Of a stretch of DNA of 64,000 nucleotides, positions 45,405 through 57,604 are shown one piece after another. A program made the translations under genes and the position numbers. Location of the stretch: NCBI RefSeq assembly GCF_000499845.2, contig NC_023749.2, positions 44,958,108 through 45,022,107 on the forward strand. The letters are read 5' to 3'. The DNA comes from Phaseolus vulgaris. Taxonomy: Eukaryota; Streptophyta; Magnoliopsida; Fabales; Fabaceae. A model generated the notes under the pieces. The model searched no databases. It saw only the letters and a list, made by a program, of their open reading frames with translations, and was not told the DNA's origin. The first letter of the stretch is position 1, and each line of letters begins with the position of its first letter.

Positions 45405-46560
45405 TGAAGACCCGCTATGGTATCCGGACAGTGGGGCCTTTCACCACATCACACATGACTCAACTCTATTTACTGATAATCAAGAATATCAAGGCTCTGC
45501 AAATGTTAAACTTGGTAATGGAACATGTATGTCTATCTCTTATATTGGTTCTGCATTTTGTGTTTCTCTTGTTACTAACACTATTCTTTCTTTACAAAAC
45601 ATTTTACATGTTCCTACTCTCAATAAAAACTTGTTAAGCGTTTCCAAATTTGCCAAAGATAATAATGTTTTCTTTGAGTTCTACTCTGATTCTTGTTATG
45701 TTAAACATCAGGTAACCAAACAATTTTTGTTTCAAGGCATCACTAAAGATGGTCTATATGTTTTTCCTGCTCTAAGATCCACTCCTTACTCTGCTAATTA
45801 CACATCCTTTAAATCTAAAAAACCTGCTCTGCAGTTGTGGCACAACAGACTTGGTCATTGTAGTTTTAATGTAGTTAAGAACATTTTAAATCAATGAAAT
45901 ATTGCTTGTACTTCTAAATCTGGTTTCTGTGATGCGTGTGTTTAAGGGAAAGCTCATAAACTTCCTTTTTCCTCTTCTGCAATTGTTTATACTTTTCCTT
46001 TACAATTGATATACATTTATGTGGTCCTGCTTCTATGCATGCTACGAATGGTGAAAAATATTATATTTCGTTTTTAGATGCTTATTCCAAATTCACTTGA
46101 TTGTATTTGTTACACTCTAAATCACAAGCGCTTGCTGCCTTCAAAACCTTCAAATTATTGGCTGAAAATCAAACTGGTCTTACAATCAAAACTATTCAGA
46201 CTGATAATGCAAAAGAATTTCACTGTTTCAAATCTTTTATTAATGAATCTGGTATACGACACCGCTTCACTTGTCCACATACACACGAGCAAAATGGTGC
46301 CATTGAAAGGAAGCATCGTCATATAGTTGACATGGGCCTGTTTATGCTCTATGCGGCTTCTCTTCCTATGAATTTTTAGGGTGAAGCTTTTCTCACTACT
46401 AGTCAGAATATCAATGTTCTTCCATCTTCTGTCATACAAGGTAAGACTCCTCATGAACTTCTTTTTCACAAGAAACCTGATTATACTACTTTTAAAAGTT
46501 TTGGTTGTGCATGTTATCCTCTCCTTCGTTCCTACAATCTTAACAAATTAAATTTTAGGT
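45405..46560 (+). pseudogene. Copia protease and integrase region, with stops
   Basis: 'WYPDSGAFHHITHDS' at about 45418-45462 carries the D-S-G protease triad. 'LQLWHNRLGHCSFNVVKN' (45829-45885) is the pre-integrase GH motif, followed by stops at about 45895 and 45943. The integrase core is recognisable at 46101-46379, with 'TIQTDNAKEFH' and 'HTHEQNGAIERKHRHI' (second Asp and Glu regions). A stop lies near 46377. Further pieces to 46560 match the integrase C-terminal side. Confidence 0.85.
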
Positions 46561-47017
46561 CTACTTGTTGTTTATTTCTTGGCTATAGTCAATGTAATAA
46601 AGGCTACATCTGTCGTTCACCTGATGGTAGAATATATATCTCTAGGCATGTAGTTTTTAATGAAGATATTTTTCCATATTCTATTCCAAAGTATGGTTTT
46701 TTACCTAACACTGATGTTGCCCTTGTGTCTAAAATTACACCTCCTGTTTTAATTGTGATCCCTTCCTCTCCTTCTTCCATTCCTATTTCTGATTCCATTA
46801 CCTTGCCCACATCACCTTTACACAATCACACATCCTCACCTGTTGTCACCACTACTGATTGTTTGGTTCCTTTATTTAATCAAAATGTTCATCCTATGAC
46901 TACTCAGGTAAGTCTGGTATTTCCAAGCCCAAATTATATACTGCATCTCATGTTTCTATGCCTTATGAACCTGTCAATTTCAAAGCTGCACTCCAATCTC
47001 CTTAATGGAATCAAGCC

Positions 47018-48211
47018 ATGCAAGATGAATATCGTTCTCTGATTGAAAATAGAACCTGGACTTTAACTCCTTTACCACCAGGAGCAAACATTGTTGGCTG
47101 TAAATGGATCTTCAAGAATAAGTATAATGCAAATGGCACGTTTCAGCAACACAAAGCACGGCTTATGGCCAAGGGATATAGTCAAACTGAACGTCTTGAC
47201 TATTCAGAGACATTTAGTCCTGTAATCAAACATACTACTATCAGAGTGGTGCTTGCTTATGCAGTGTCTGCTCAATGGAACATTCATCAAATCGACATCA
47301 ATAATGCCTTTTTAAATGGTGATCTGCATGAGGATGTCTACATGCAACAACCACCAAGCTTTATCTCTACCAATCCATAGCTAGTGTGTAAGCTTAACAA
47401 AGCTATTTACGGTCTCAAACAAACACCTCGTTCATGGTATAAAAAGCTAAGTATCACTCTCCAAAGTCTTGGCTTTAATTCCACTACTAGTGATCCATCA
47501 TTGTTTGTTAGGTTTACTCATTCTTCTTCTTTGTTTGTTCTCATCTATGTAGATGATATAGTTATTACTGGATATCTACCTACTGATATTATTGCTCTTA
47601 TTTCCACTCTTAGTTATGTTTCTACTCTAAAGGACTTGGGCCCTCTACATCACTTCCTTGGTATTGATATCTCCACTCTCCAAGATGGATTTTTGCATTT
47701 ATCACAGCGTCACTATGTTCAAAGCCTTCTTCAACGAACGCAAATGCTTAAGTCCCATCCACAACCTACATCTATGATTACCAACTTAAAGCTTCCACAA
47801 AATGCTTATGCATCCTTTTCTGAACCCTCTTTATTCAGATCCACACTGGGTGCTCTTCAATATGTGCTCATCACTCGTCCAAAACTCACCTTGTATGTGA
47901 ATAAAGTCTCTCAGTTCATGGCCAGTCCTCAAGAGCATCATTGGAAGGCAGTTAAACGGATCCTACGGTATCTCAAAGGCACATTAGATCATGGGCTTCT
48001 TATCAAACACAACACCAATAATACAATCCAGGGCTTCTGTGACTCAGACTGGGCTAGTGATATAGATGACAGAAAGTCTACAACAGGATATTGCGTGTAT
48101 TTCGGATCTAATCTTGTCTCATGGTCTTCTCATAAACAAAAATTTCTTTCCCGAAGCAGCACTCAAGCAGCGTATCGTGAAATTGTTGTTGTCCTGGATG
48201 ATATTATATGA
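47018..48211 (+). pseudogene. Copia reverse transcriptase and RNase H, two long frames
   Basis: 47018-47380 encodes the RT start ('GCKWIFKNKYNANGTFQQHK', 'AKGYSQTERLDYSETFSPV', 'IHQIDINNAFLNGDLHEDVY'). A single in-frame stop at 47378-47380 separates it from 47384-48211, which has the catalytic YVDD box at 47546-47557 and the RNase H segment 'GFCDSDWASDIDDRKSTTGY'. The family's STQAEY is STQAAY here. A stop at about 48209 cuts the RNase H end, whose remnants continue to about 48440 in the same sequence. Confidence 0.9.
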
Positions 48212-48510
48212 CTTCAATCTTTATTAACTAAACTCCATATCTCCTGTACCATGCCCAAAATTTACTCTGATAACCTTGGAGCAGTTCTACTTTCAGCAAA
48301 CCCTATCATGCACTCGAGGTCCAAGCACTTTGAAATAGACATTCACTTTGTTTGTGACCATGTACAATAGAAGCATATCTCTCTCATTCATATACCTGCT
48401 CGTTTTCAACTTGTTGATGTGTTTACAAAGCCTATTTCTGGTCCCAGTTTTACTTCAGTACATCCTAAACTTATGGTTTTGGAAAAACCCATTATAAGTT
48501 TATGGGGGGA

Positions 48511-48666
48511 TGTTAAGCAGATTACTTAAGTTAGTTTCAGTTAGTCTCCAAGTGTATCTTTGCCTATATATTTCATACCTCTGTATCAGTTTACACATAA
48601 GTGAATATATGAATATTTTACTCTTTTATCTCTCTATACCCCCACTCATTCTCTCTCTTGTTAACA
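48511..48666 (+). repeat. 3' LTR of the copia element
   Basis: 156 bp, TGTTAAGCA...GTTAACA, preceded by TATGGGGGGA and followed by the TGTTG duplication. Confidence 0.95.
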
Positions 48667-49108
48667 TGTTGAAAGCATAAACAACATTGTGGAGAGTTAA
48701 TGGAATAGCAGAATGGGCACAACAATATTCAAGTGACAGTGTACATGATGTGAAGGAGGAAGCTACATCGGGAAATGACGAGGAAGCTGACGACATTCCG
48801 GCGGCTGAATTGGAAAGCAGAGGACGTGGTTGGTTGGGGCGGGGAGTTGGAGGAACGATTACGGGTTCAAAGATGAGATAGAAACGTTGGGAAAGATAAG
48901 GTACAGAAACATAACAACACGTCAGTGGGTGGTATTGTTGGAGCTAATAATAGAGAGGAAGTCATTTGGGGAGTTTGGAGATGGACTGGATATCGTAGGA
49001 TGGATGAACAAAATCAGATTCTAGATCTTTCCGTCGAGATGCAATGTTGGTGTTGGTGGTGGACCTAAGACTTAGTGGGTATCCAGTGTTATTTATATGT
49101 TCAACATT
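48667..49108 (+). pseudogene. Unrecognised coding-like fragments beside the copia insertion
   Basis: 48687-48881 (acidic, 'EEATSGNDEEADDIPAAELE') and the overlapping 48830-49024 ('RYRNITTRQWVVLLELIIE') are open in two different frames, as if one reading frame had suffered a frameshift near 48830. Base composition is richer in G than the surroundings. The copia element inserted at the 5' side, so the fragment may be a broken gene. I recognise no family. Confidence 0.25.
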
Positions 49109-49116
49109 GTTATGAT

Positions 49117-49743
49117 TAGGGATGGCAAAGTGGGTCAACATGCCCCGCATAGGCCCAAAAAATGCGGGTCGAGTTGGTACACCTCGCGTAATGAATGCGG
49201 GTTGAATTCTTTGTCCTACCCCGCATAAGGGTCAGTCCGCATTTGTTTTAACAACCTACATGAAGCGAAGCAGAAGAGGTAGACTGGCACGACAACGGCG
49301 TAGTAGCGGGACAGTGGCAATGTGGTGAGGCAGCGGCGGAGTGGCGCAGTGGAGGAGGCTTGTGGTCGTGCGCGTGTGTGTTGCATTGCAGGCAGAGCGG
49401 CGCGACGTGGCAGGCAGCGGCATCGACGAATGTGCGTGTGTGGGGCTGCCACCGGTGGAATGGGATAAAGGAAGAAAACTTAAGTAGCGTTTGTGTTGCA
49501 ACGACATTGGAGAGTGAAAGAAGAAAACCTAAAGTGTGTGTGGCATTGCCAAATCATCACATAATTTTTTTTTTGCAGGCCAGCGGGCCAGCCCGCCCTG
49601 CCCCATCGTTGGCCCGCGCGGGCTGCGGGTTATGCGGGGTGGGCTAAAGCGGGTCAGCGGGTTGAAAAACTAAGCCTGCTCTGCATTTTTTACTAGCGGA
49701 CTGCGGGTCGGCCCGCATGACCTGCTCCGCTTTGCCATCCCTA
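49117..49743. mobile_element. Non-autonomous hAT-like element A, 627 bp
   Basis: The ends read TAGGGATGGCAAAGTGGG and, reverse-complemented, TAGGGATGGCAAAGCGGAGC. The 8-bp duplication GTTATGAT is exact at 49109-49116 and 49744-49751. Eight-bp duplications and these ends fit hAT transposons. GC-rich subterminal arrays ('gcccgc', 'atgcggg') lie at both ends. The centre (49270-49450) is GC-rich, unlike element B, and encodes no recognisable transposase. Confidence 0.9.
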
Positions 49744-50860
49744 GTTATGATGTGTGTCACTCTGTCTCTCACATCACCACCACTTAATATTGTTCATGCG
49801 AATTTAATATAAAGGATCAAATTGCATACTTTTTAGCAGAACTTAGAATGAAATTGATTTTTTTTTAAATCATTGGATCAAATTGACCATTGACCCTTAA
49901 TGTAGGGACAAAAAGGTAATTATACCTCATTTTTTCCATCTTGTTCTTATTAGATATAGAACATTTTTAGGTGAGTTGTAAATCAGGAGGATTTTCAATT
50001 TTATATATTTTCAATCATAAGAAATAATCTTGACACTGTGAGATATTAACAAAGTGTTGCTTTTGTATTATTTTGTATACATGGATTAGTCTTTGTTCGG
50101 TTAAGTACATGATGAAGGGAGACATCCCATTAAAGTAAGCTAATAGTTAGATAAATTTAATGTCTAAGTGCTAGGTAGGAATAAGTTGCTCTTTAAACAG
50201 TGAATATGTCAATCATAGGGCAACCTCTTTAACAAGTTTAGCAAGATTAACGGGGATGATGTTTTGTTACCGAAAATTCAAGAACTCAAGAAACAACTAA
50301 ATCCATGGATTTCGATACTCGTTTTTTAGGTGCTCTACACCCCTTGCCTCTCGAATTTGTTTCCTAGTACTTAAAGTTATCTAATGACACACTTAGAAGG
50401 AGGAACCCCTTTAAATATGACATGTCCTAAGTTGAGAGACATACTTGAACTCGTTGACTTAAAGTTACTACTTTGAACTAAAACAGTTTCATATGCAAGC
50501 ATGTCTTAAAGCTAAAGTTAATAACTAAATAAAGAAATAAAAGACTAATGTAAATGAATTATAAGTTTGAATATAAGTTGAATTAAACTTTTGTATTGTA
50601 GATAGAAAGGTTCAGGCTTTAATGACCTTATCTCTTATATTAATAATATATTCATATTAAGTCTTGTAACAATAACAAAAGATAGTTAAATTGTTAAGTT
50701 TTATTTTTAAGTGGTTACCAACTAATGTGTTAATAACAATTTATTCAAAAGACATCTTATTTAAATTGAGTATATTAAATTTGGGTAGGTACATAAGTCC
50801 TTCATGCTTAGAATTAGAATCTTACTATGTAAAAAACAAAAAATAATATAAAAATAGAGG
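49744..50860. other. Intergenic DNA with a dispersed repeat
   Basis: 49775-49940 matches 22480-22690, including 'aaaaaggtaattatacct'. The rest is AT-rich with no gene seen. Confidence 0.5.
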
Positions 50861-51230
50861 GTTGAATTGTGTTTTAAAAAATTCTCATCTTTTCACTAGT
50901 ATCATTAGAACAAGTACTATCATTGATACAAAGATGAATACACCAACAATAATAGAAATAAATCTTCACAAGGTTAACTTTAAAATTTCCTCCCTTCTTT
51001 AATTAGTTAAACAAATATATAACATGCAATATAAAATATCAAGGAAAGAAAAGATACTTGGTATTTTTGTACTAGTTCATTTAATCACACAAACTACATC
51101 TAATTCTTGATCAACTAGTCAAGTTCCACTAAACAAACTTACATTTAAGTGCACACAAGTATTCTTTCCCAACCATTTTTGGCTTAAACAAGAAAGCATA
51201 TGTTCCCAAGGTGGAGGAACAAAAGAAAAG
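50861..51230 (-). repeat. Partial LTR, same family as 1-1780
   Basis: From 'agggttgaattgtg' (50868) on, the sequence follows 590-910 in order: 'accaacaataata', 'ttagttaaacaaatatataacatgcaat', 'aagatactt', 'agttcatttaatcacac', 'gtattctttcccaa'. It breaks off near 51200. Confidence 0.6.
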
Positions 51231-51239
51231 ATCAAGTAA

Positions 51240-53400
51240 GGTGTTTATAACCACAAATTGGAAAGAACACTGGAGATGAACTCCCTAGTGGCAATTGTGG
51301 GCCCATAATACCTCGGTAAGCACTTCTATCCACTTTCCCTTTGCAGGGGACAATCTTCATTTTAGCTTTGCGAGAATGACCTTGTTGGTCACCTCTGCTT
51401 TCCCATTGGTCTGAGGATGTTTGAATTAGCTAGTTACGTGCTTTATACCGAGGTTCTCATAAAACTCGTCTAGCTTCCGATCAATGAATTGCTTTTTTTT
51501 GTTAGTGATTATGGTATGCGGGATTCTGAAGCAATACATGATGTTCTTCCAAACAAAGCCCTGGACTTGTCAGGCTATTATTTAAGCTAGAAGTTCGACT
51601 TCAATCCACTTTGTGAAATAATCTGCTACCACTAATAGGAATTTTTGTTATTCACACGACAAGGTAAGTGGCTTGACTATGTCCATCTCTCAAAGAGCGA
51701 AAGGCCAAGGTGAGTTTGTCCCTTGCATTTCTCTAGGGGTGAGATGTGTCAAATGGTCATTCTCTTGACAACTTTTGTATTTCTTCACATGCCCTTAGCA
51801 CTTGTAAGCCCATAGTTCTTTGGTTTTGAATGTAATATGCATATGTCATTGTGCAGTTTGTTCATGATGTAATCATCCCCCTCTTTTGTTACACACATAA
51901 GCAACGACATCAAGTATCCTTTTCTATATAGGTCTTGGCTAATAATTATAAACCAAGTTATTTTTTTTCGCCATTGCCTTATCTTGGTTTCTTTCAGTTC
52001 CTTGGTTGCCAAGATACTTCTTCATCGATTTCATCTAGTTCGCATCTTTAGTAGTTGTACTCATGCATTCACTTGTGTTAACTATAGGTGTGGACAATGT
52101 TTGTTGTATTATTGTTTCATGGTAATTTCTTATCTCTGTGTTCTTTCTGGACAAAGTAGTGCAAGTGGTCGGTTTTCACTAGCCCTTCAGTCTTGTCTTT
52201 CAAGCCATACATTCTTTGGTGTTGTCTCCGTAAGTCTAATGGTAATGCCATTTTTTTCTTTTCTCGACATTGGGGGTGTTAGGATTTTCCTGGTGTTGGT
52301 AGCCCGATGTTTAGTGCTTCCTTGAGTGTTCAGGCCTTGTTTGTATTCAACGGGGTATATATTGCAAAGTGAGGTTCCCATATTGGCTATTTAGGCTATC
52401 ATGGTGGCATGGATTGTCAAAAATGGTCTGGGGACTTTCCCTTCATGGATGTGTCGATCTGTACCTAATAGTAAAATTCTTTGAGTTCTTCAAGTTGCAT
52501 GAACTTAGCGACTTTTTTTTTCTCCACTCATCAAAGCTTGACATTGGCTTTTTGCACAGACTATTCGCAAAAGGTCCCGACTTTAGGGTAGTGACCATGT
52601 GATGCACGACTACCTCAAGGTTGAGATTCCTGATGTTGAGGGACACATTTCTAAATCGTTACACAAATGTGAAAAGTGATTCCACCTTTTCTTGTCTAAT
52701 ATTGACAAGGGTTATTGACCTGAGGTGGTGTTGTTAGCTTGTTGCGAATTGTGTCTTAAACTTTGTGACAAGGGTGTCGAAGTAGTTAATTGATTTGTGG
52801 GGGAGGTGAGTGAACAAACTCAATGTAAATCCTTTCAAGGAAGTTAGAAACACTCTATAGAGAATTGCTTCATCGAAGGTATACATGTTTATTTGCATGA
52901 TATATATATATATCAACCCATCTAGGCCTAGGACGCCATTATGTGTGCAGATGGTAGAATTTTTCTAGTTTTTTTAAGATGGATGTTTCAATGATACCCT
53001 CTACAAAGGGATAATGGCAAGATGATGTGCCCCCATGGTGTGTGTGGAGGCAGGAAGTTAAGATTGTGCATTTTGGATGATATCGAATTCTTGTGCTTGG
53101 AAAATGGGTGAAGGTTGGACCCCGCGGGATCCCTATGCTGATGTTCAGGGTAATGATATTGTTCCATTACCCTTTAGTTTTTGCTGCATTCGAGCATTTT
53201 TGGCTCTTAGCACATCCATTTCCTCACTGTTCTTCCTCTTTGGTGTCTCCGGTTCTATTTGAAGTTCCAACATCAACTACATCTGCTAAGCATGATTATC
53301 TTGCATTTATTCTAGGTGATGTCTCTCAATACTTGCCATATTGTGCGTGGTAAACATGTGACTTTAGGATGAGGTCTTTCTCGACCCCACAATGGGCGCT
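51240..53400 (-). pseudogene. Ty3/gypsy remnant: gag fused to integrase side by deletion
   Basis: On the minus strand, gag-domain pieces come first (52916-52734 'YTFDEAILYRVFLTSLKG'; 52646-52443 'LKSGPFANSLCKKPMSSFDE'). Short frames follow, then the RNase H end and zinc-binding part of integrase (52012-51785 'LYRKGYLMSLLMCV'). The integrase core is at 51720-51370 ('LLVVADYFTKWIEVE', 'NLGIKHVTS', 'HPQTNGKAEVTNK'). Reverse transcriptase is absent, so a deletion joined gag to the RNase H/integrase region. Stops are scattered through it. On the minus strand GCGCCCATTGTGGGG (53385-53399) looks like the primer site. Confidence 0.75.
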
Positions 53401-54050
53401 AAAGTGCTCTTACAAGGTTGAGATAACCTTAGAAAACCACGTCCTTTGTAAATCAATTTGTCTTGAAGTCTTTGGCTCTTAAGTTCTCGGTCTATATCAC
53501 TTTTAATCTCAATCTCAATCTCTCTTAATCTAGGTCTCAGATTCTCTTAGTGTTGGTCTCGGAAACCCAAAGTATGCTACGACAACCATATAACGACTTT
53601 CGTAAAGATAAAAGTAAGTTGTTTACCTTGATATGCTCATATATTTATACAATTATTAGTGAGTTTTTTACCTGTATGGACCTTTGGAGGAGGTCCAAGT
53701 CTTCTCTAATTATGATTTCATCGTTGGTTAGTCGTAATGTCATTGCTAATTATGTATTTCATTAGTTGCTCCAAATGTTAGTGATATCTTACTTTCATCA
53801 AGCCGAAAGTGTCTCGACTTACTGAATTGCCAAGAATATCTCGTACTTACCTTACAAAATGTAGGCTAGGATGGGGGTTGGTCTTGTATTTATGTTGAAT
53901 GCTAAAAAAGTAGTTTTGCACCTAGGTGATGCTAGTTGCTTTTACCGGGTTTGGCGTCTAGGTCCACCGATGTGGTGAATCTATGTTATCTATATTAATC
54001 GATGTTTGTCTTGAACGGTTACTGAACTTTACTGATAAAGCCAAGCGGAA
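53401..54050 (-). repeat. Probable 5' LTR of the gypsy remnant
   Basis: It lies upstream of the primer-like site on the minus strand and has no coding. Ends are not defined; the partner LTR was not found. Confidence 0.45.
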
Positions 54051-54240
54051 GTCCACCTATAGAAGACTCTCTGACACTCAAGTCTATAAGAGAATAATAA
54101 TATTTGATTAGTAAATAAGTATCAAGTATTGAGTTAGTGAGAAATATTTCTTGTAATTGTATTTATAGACTTGAGATAGCCATAAAATATACTACTAACC
54201 ACTTCAGTTACAAGGAGTGGTGTCGAACTTCTCACATTAG

Positions 54241-55045
54241 TAGGGATGACAAAGTGGGTCGGCCCGTCCCGCACTTGGCCAGCAAAATGCGGGCCTAGTT
54301 GGCCCGCGCCCGCGTAATGAACACGGCGCATAAGGGCCAATCGGCATTCGTTTTTTTTTAAGAAATTCAATGAAAATGTTTTTTACTTTTTGCTCTTGAA
54401 ATTTGTCAAATTGAACATATATTTGCTACTATCAAACATTAATATTTTTTTCTTCCATTTTAAACATAGTCAAACATCAATAATTCAATTAAGATGAAAA
54501 TCAAATATCAATATTCTTTCATTTCAAAAACATTAAAAATAGTTAATTCAAAAACATTAAACATAAACACCACTACAATAAACATAGTTAATTCAAAAAC
54601 ACTAAAATTCTTCCATTTCAATAACATTAGATGCAGCCTTAGAAGAACTTTCATCAAATTTTTCATAATTATAATCTTTTCCGTCATCTGCATACATTAA
54701 AACAATGACAATTAATTAATTAATTTTTCATAAAAATAATGCAATAAAAATAAGATCAATTAAAAGGAAACCAAAGTGTGCAGCGTTAGAATGAATGAAT
54801 GTGAATGGAAAAGGAAAACCTTTTTTTTTGTCAGTCCAACTTGCCACTGCCAAATTAACACACAAATATTTTTTTTTTTTTGCAGGTCAGCGAGCCAGCC
54901 CGTCTCGCCGTTGATCCGCACGGATTGCGAATTATGCGGGACGGACTAAAGCGGATCAGCGGGTTGAAAAACTGAACCCGTCCCGCATTTTTTACTAGCG
55001 GGCCACAGACCAGCCCGCATGACTTACCTCACTTTGCCATCTGTA
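54241..55045. mobile_element. Non-autonomous hAT-like element B, 805 bp
   Basis: The left end TAGGGATGACAAAGTGGG matches element A. The right end, reverse-complemented, reads TACAGATGGCAAAGTGAGG. The 8-bp duplication CACATTAG is exact at 54233-54240 and 55046-55053. GC-rich subterminal parts match element A ('gcgggttgaaaaact', 'cattttttactagcgg'), but the centre is AT-rich with 'agttaattcaaaaacatta' repeated at about 54540 and 54588. No transposase. Confidence 0.9.
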
Positions 55046-55053
55046 CACATTAG

Positions 55054-56020
55054 TGTAGTTATAATTGTTTTAGAGGATTACCAACCAGATATATAATTAA
55101 CTGCATGTCATTAGTATCCATATTGTTAATAGAAATTACCTATGACAAGTTATTTAGGGTCGGGTAGTACACCATTAATCCGTGACCATTTATAGTATTG
55201 GATAAAATGCGTAAGGGTACAGTAATCTCAAAAAAAATTAACAAAGGAAATTTATGGAAGGTGTAGTAATTCAATTTTCCTTAAACAATGGGATAAGTGC
55301 AGTCATTAGCATTCTCCATTAGTAATAAGTTAAATAAAAATTTACTTTGATTTCAAAGTTAGTGACTTTATTAAGACCCTAATTAATGCGTACACTATTC
55401 TTTAATAAAATAGTTAAGCAGTTAATTAGATAACGTATTGATCTTCCTGATTTTGGTGGTGAGAGTGAGTGCATGCGTTTATCCTGAACTAGCTCAACAG
55501 TTTCCTCTGCCATTCGGGAGTTAGGCCCTTATTTTTAGATAAAAATACATAAAAAAAAGTTTCATTCATATGTGTTTGCATTAATGCAATACAAACAAAA
55601 AGAAGATGGGTTTTGAAGCTTGCCAGAACGGAAGCATTAAGATAAAATAGTAAAAAAAACATTATTTACCCAGTTACGAATTAAACAAAATAAAATCTTC
55701 TTATTAAAATACATATTAGAAAAGTACGTTATGTATTTATTTACAATTAAAAGAAATTATATAATGTTTTTTTTTTAATTTTTATATAAGTTTTACTGTT
55801 AAAGATCACTATGCAACCTGACATTTCAGTTGTATTTTAGTTAGGGCGACACCTCAAACAACAACCATCATTTGTAATCACATGAAAAGAATATTATTAA
55901 AAAAAATACAAAAATATGGGAGGACTAGACAAAAACCCATATGCTAACAAAACCGATACATAGGTAGATTATACTTATTCATAAAGAATTATAAGAATAG
56001 ACTAGATGAAAGCCTATTAT
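55054..56020. other. AT-rich intergenic DNA
   Basis: No gene, RNA or clean element recognised. Confidence 0.45.
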
Positions 56021-56174
56021 ACTAATGAAAAAATTCTCTATGAAGAAATCCTAAATTAGAACTTATCAGCTCACGCATTTTCTTTGCGAAAAGTAACCCT
56101 AAACCTGATTTTTCCATAGTAAGTAAGACAAGTATTTCATCGATTCTGAAGTAATTAAGACAAGTATTCCAACC

Positions 56175-56390
56175 AGACATTAGTAAGTCCCATCTTTTGA
56201 GCTTCCTCCATAGCATGTATAATCTCATACTCATCAACCAAAGCATTCTGAACTTCAAGAAAAGCAGAGAAAGCTCTAATAAATTCTTCCATAGTCCCAC
56301 GAAAAATATCTCCACAATATCAAGACCAGGATATCCCCTAGCAACCCCACCAATGATAATTTTAATCCTGGTGAAGGAAACTCTCATCTC
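56175..56390 (-). pseudogene. RNase H-like fragment of a LINE retrotransposon
   Basis: Read on the minus strand with one frameshift, the segment encodes 'GGVARGYPG', then 'GDIFRGTMEEFIRAFSAFLE' and 'IIHAMEEAQKMGLTNVWLE'. This is the RNase H fold (RVT_3) that ends many plant non-LTR reverse-transcriptase-like proteins. The catalytic C-D-S that normally follows 'WLE' is lost. The longer open frame at 56387-56022 is the wrong phase for most of it. Confidence 0.5.
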
Positions 56391-56399
56391 ATAGGAAGA

Positions 56400-57573
56400 G
56401 GACGAAAAACTTTACCAATACAAGTATTAATACCAAAAAACTTGATCATGTTAAAATTCAACATATCATTATTCTATATAAGCTTAATTATTTCATCACA
56501 AACTATCTTATATCAAAATTAGTATTTTTAACAATTATTTTTGTTTGACTATTATAATGGTTTCTTCAAACATACTAAATATGCATGTGTGTTGATTTAA
56601 TAATAATTAATGTTATGCATTACAATAAAAAAATTCTACAATGTTATATATCTTAAGGCAAACTATCTGTATGGAAATATTTTAATTATAATAATTATCT
56701 TTTGTTGACAAATAATGATTTTCTGAAAGCATGTTAAACACTACTACAACATCATTAAATAAAAATTAATTTTAAAAATAAAAAATAATTAATTATATAT
56801 TATTAAATTAGATACTTTTTATAGTTTAAAAATTATTAATATTTTAAATTCTTTTTTTATTAATAAAATTTATAAATTAATATTTAATTAATTAATTGAT
56901 ATTTAATTATAAAAAAAATATTTTAAATATAAATAAATTTCTAATTTAAAAAATAATATTTAATTTATTTATATAATAATTAATTATTTGTTATCTTTAA
57001 AATTAATTCTATTTAATATTAAGATACGAAAGTGTGTTGATTTTATAATAATTACTTTAAAAGAATATAAAGTATAATAATCAGTCACTTGTTAGTTTTT
57101 ATTGTTATTTAAGTTTATATAGAAACAATGTTATTTTATTTTTCTCATTCGTATATAAATTAAATAAGGATTAAGTAGAAAAGAAAGATATAACTATTAC
57201 AAAAAAATAGATAAATGAAAAAATTTGAAAATCTAACAGTTGTAAAACATATTATTGAACTCATGTCATAAAATTTATTATTTTAATTAATGCTAGTTAT
57301 TTTAACTGTTATGACCGAAGAAAAAAAGTCATAACTTAATTTATTTCTAATTGGTATATATAATTAGTCAAAACAAAAACTTAACCGTTACAGAAATATA
57401 CATCAAAATAAACTATTTATAAATCTGTTTTTTTTATATTTTAATTTTTACATTCATCTTGCACCTGTGTGTATCACTCATTCTGTTTAACCACATCAAA
57501 TTTTTAGACAAATTGAAGGTTGAAAGTTTGTAGAACTAAAACACGAAAATAAGTATAATTTTTAAAATGTAAA

Positions 57574-57604
<31 letters not shown>

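Larger units (their letters stand above)
44190..48666 (+). mobile_element. Ty1/copia retrotransposon with complete boundaries, coding region decayed
   Basis: LTRs at 44190-44345 and 48511-48666, both 156 bp, start TGTTAAGCA and end GTTAACA. The target duplication TGTTG is exact at 44185-44189 and 48667-48671. A primer site (AGGTATCATGAGCC, 44346-44359) and polypurine tract (TATGGGGGGA, 48501-48510) are in place. Domain order gag, protease, integrase, RT, RNase H defines Ty1/copia. By eye the LTRs differ at 11 of 156 positions without gaps, so the insertion is not recent. The polyprotein has several frameshifts and stops. Confidence 0.96.

Noticed and set aside
54494..54700. ORFs inside hAT element B on both strands
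   Set aside because: They derive from the repeated 'agttaattcaaaaacatta' words and show no transposase motif.
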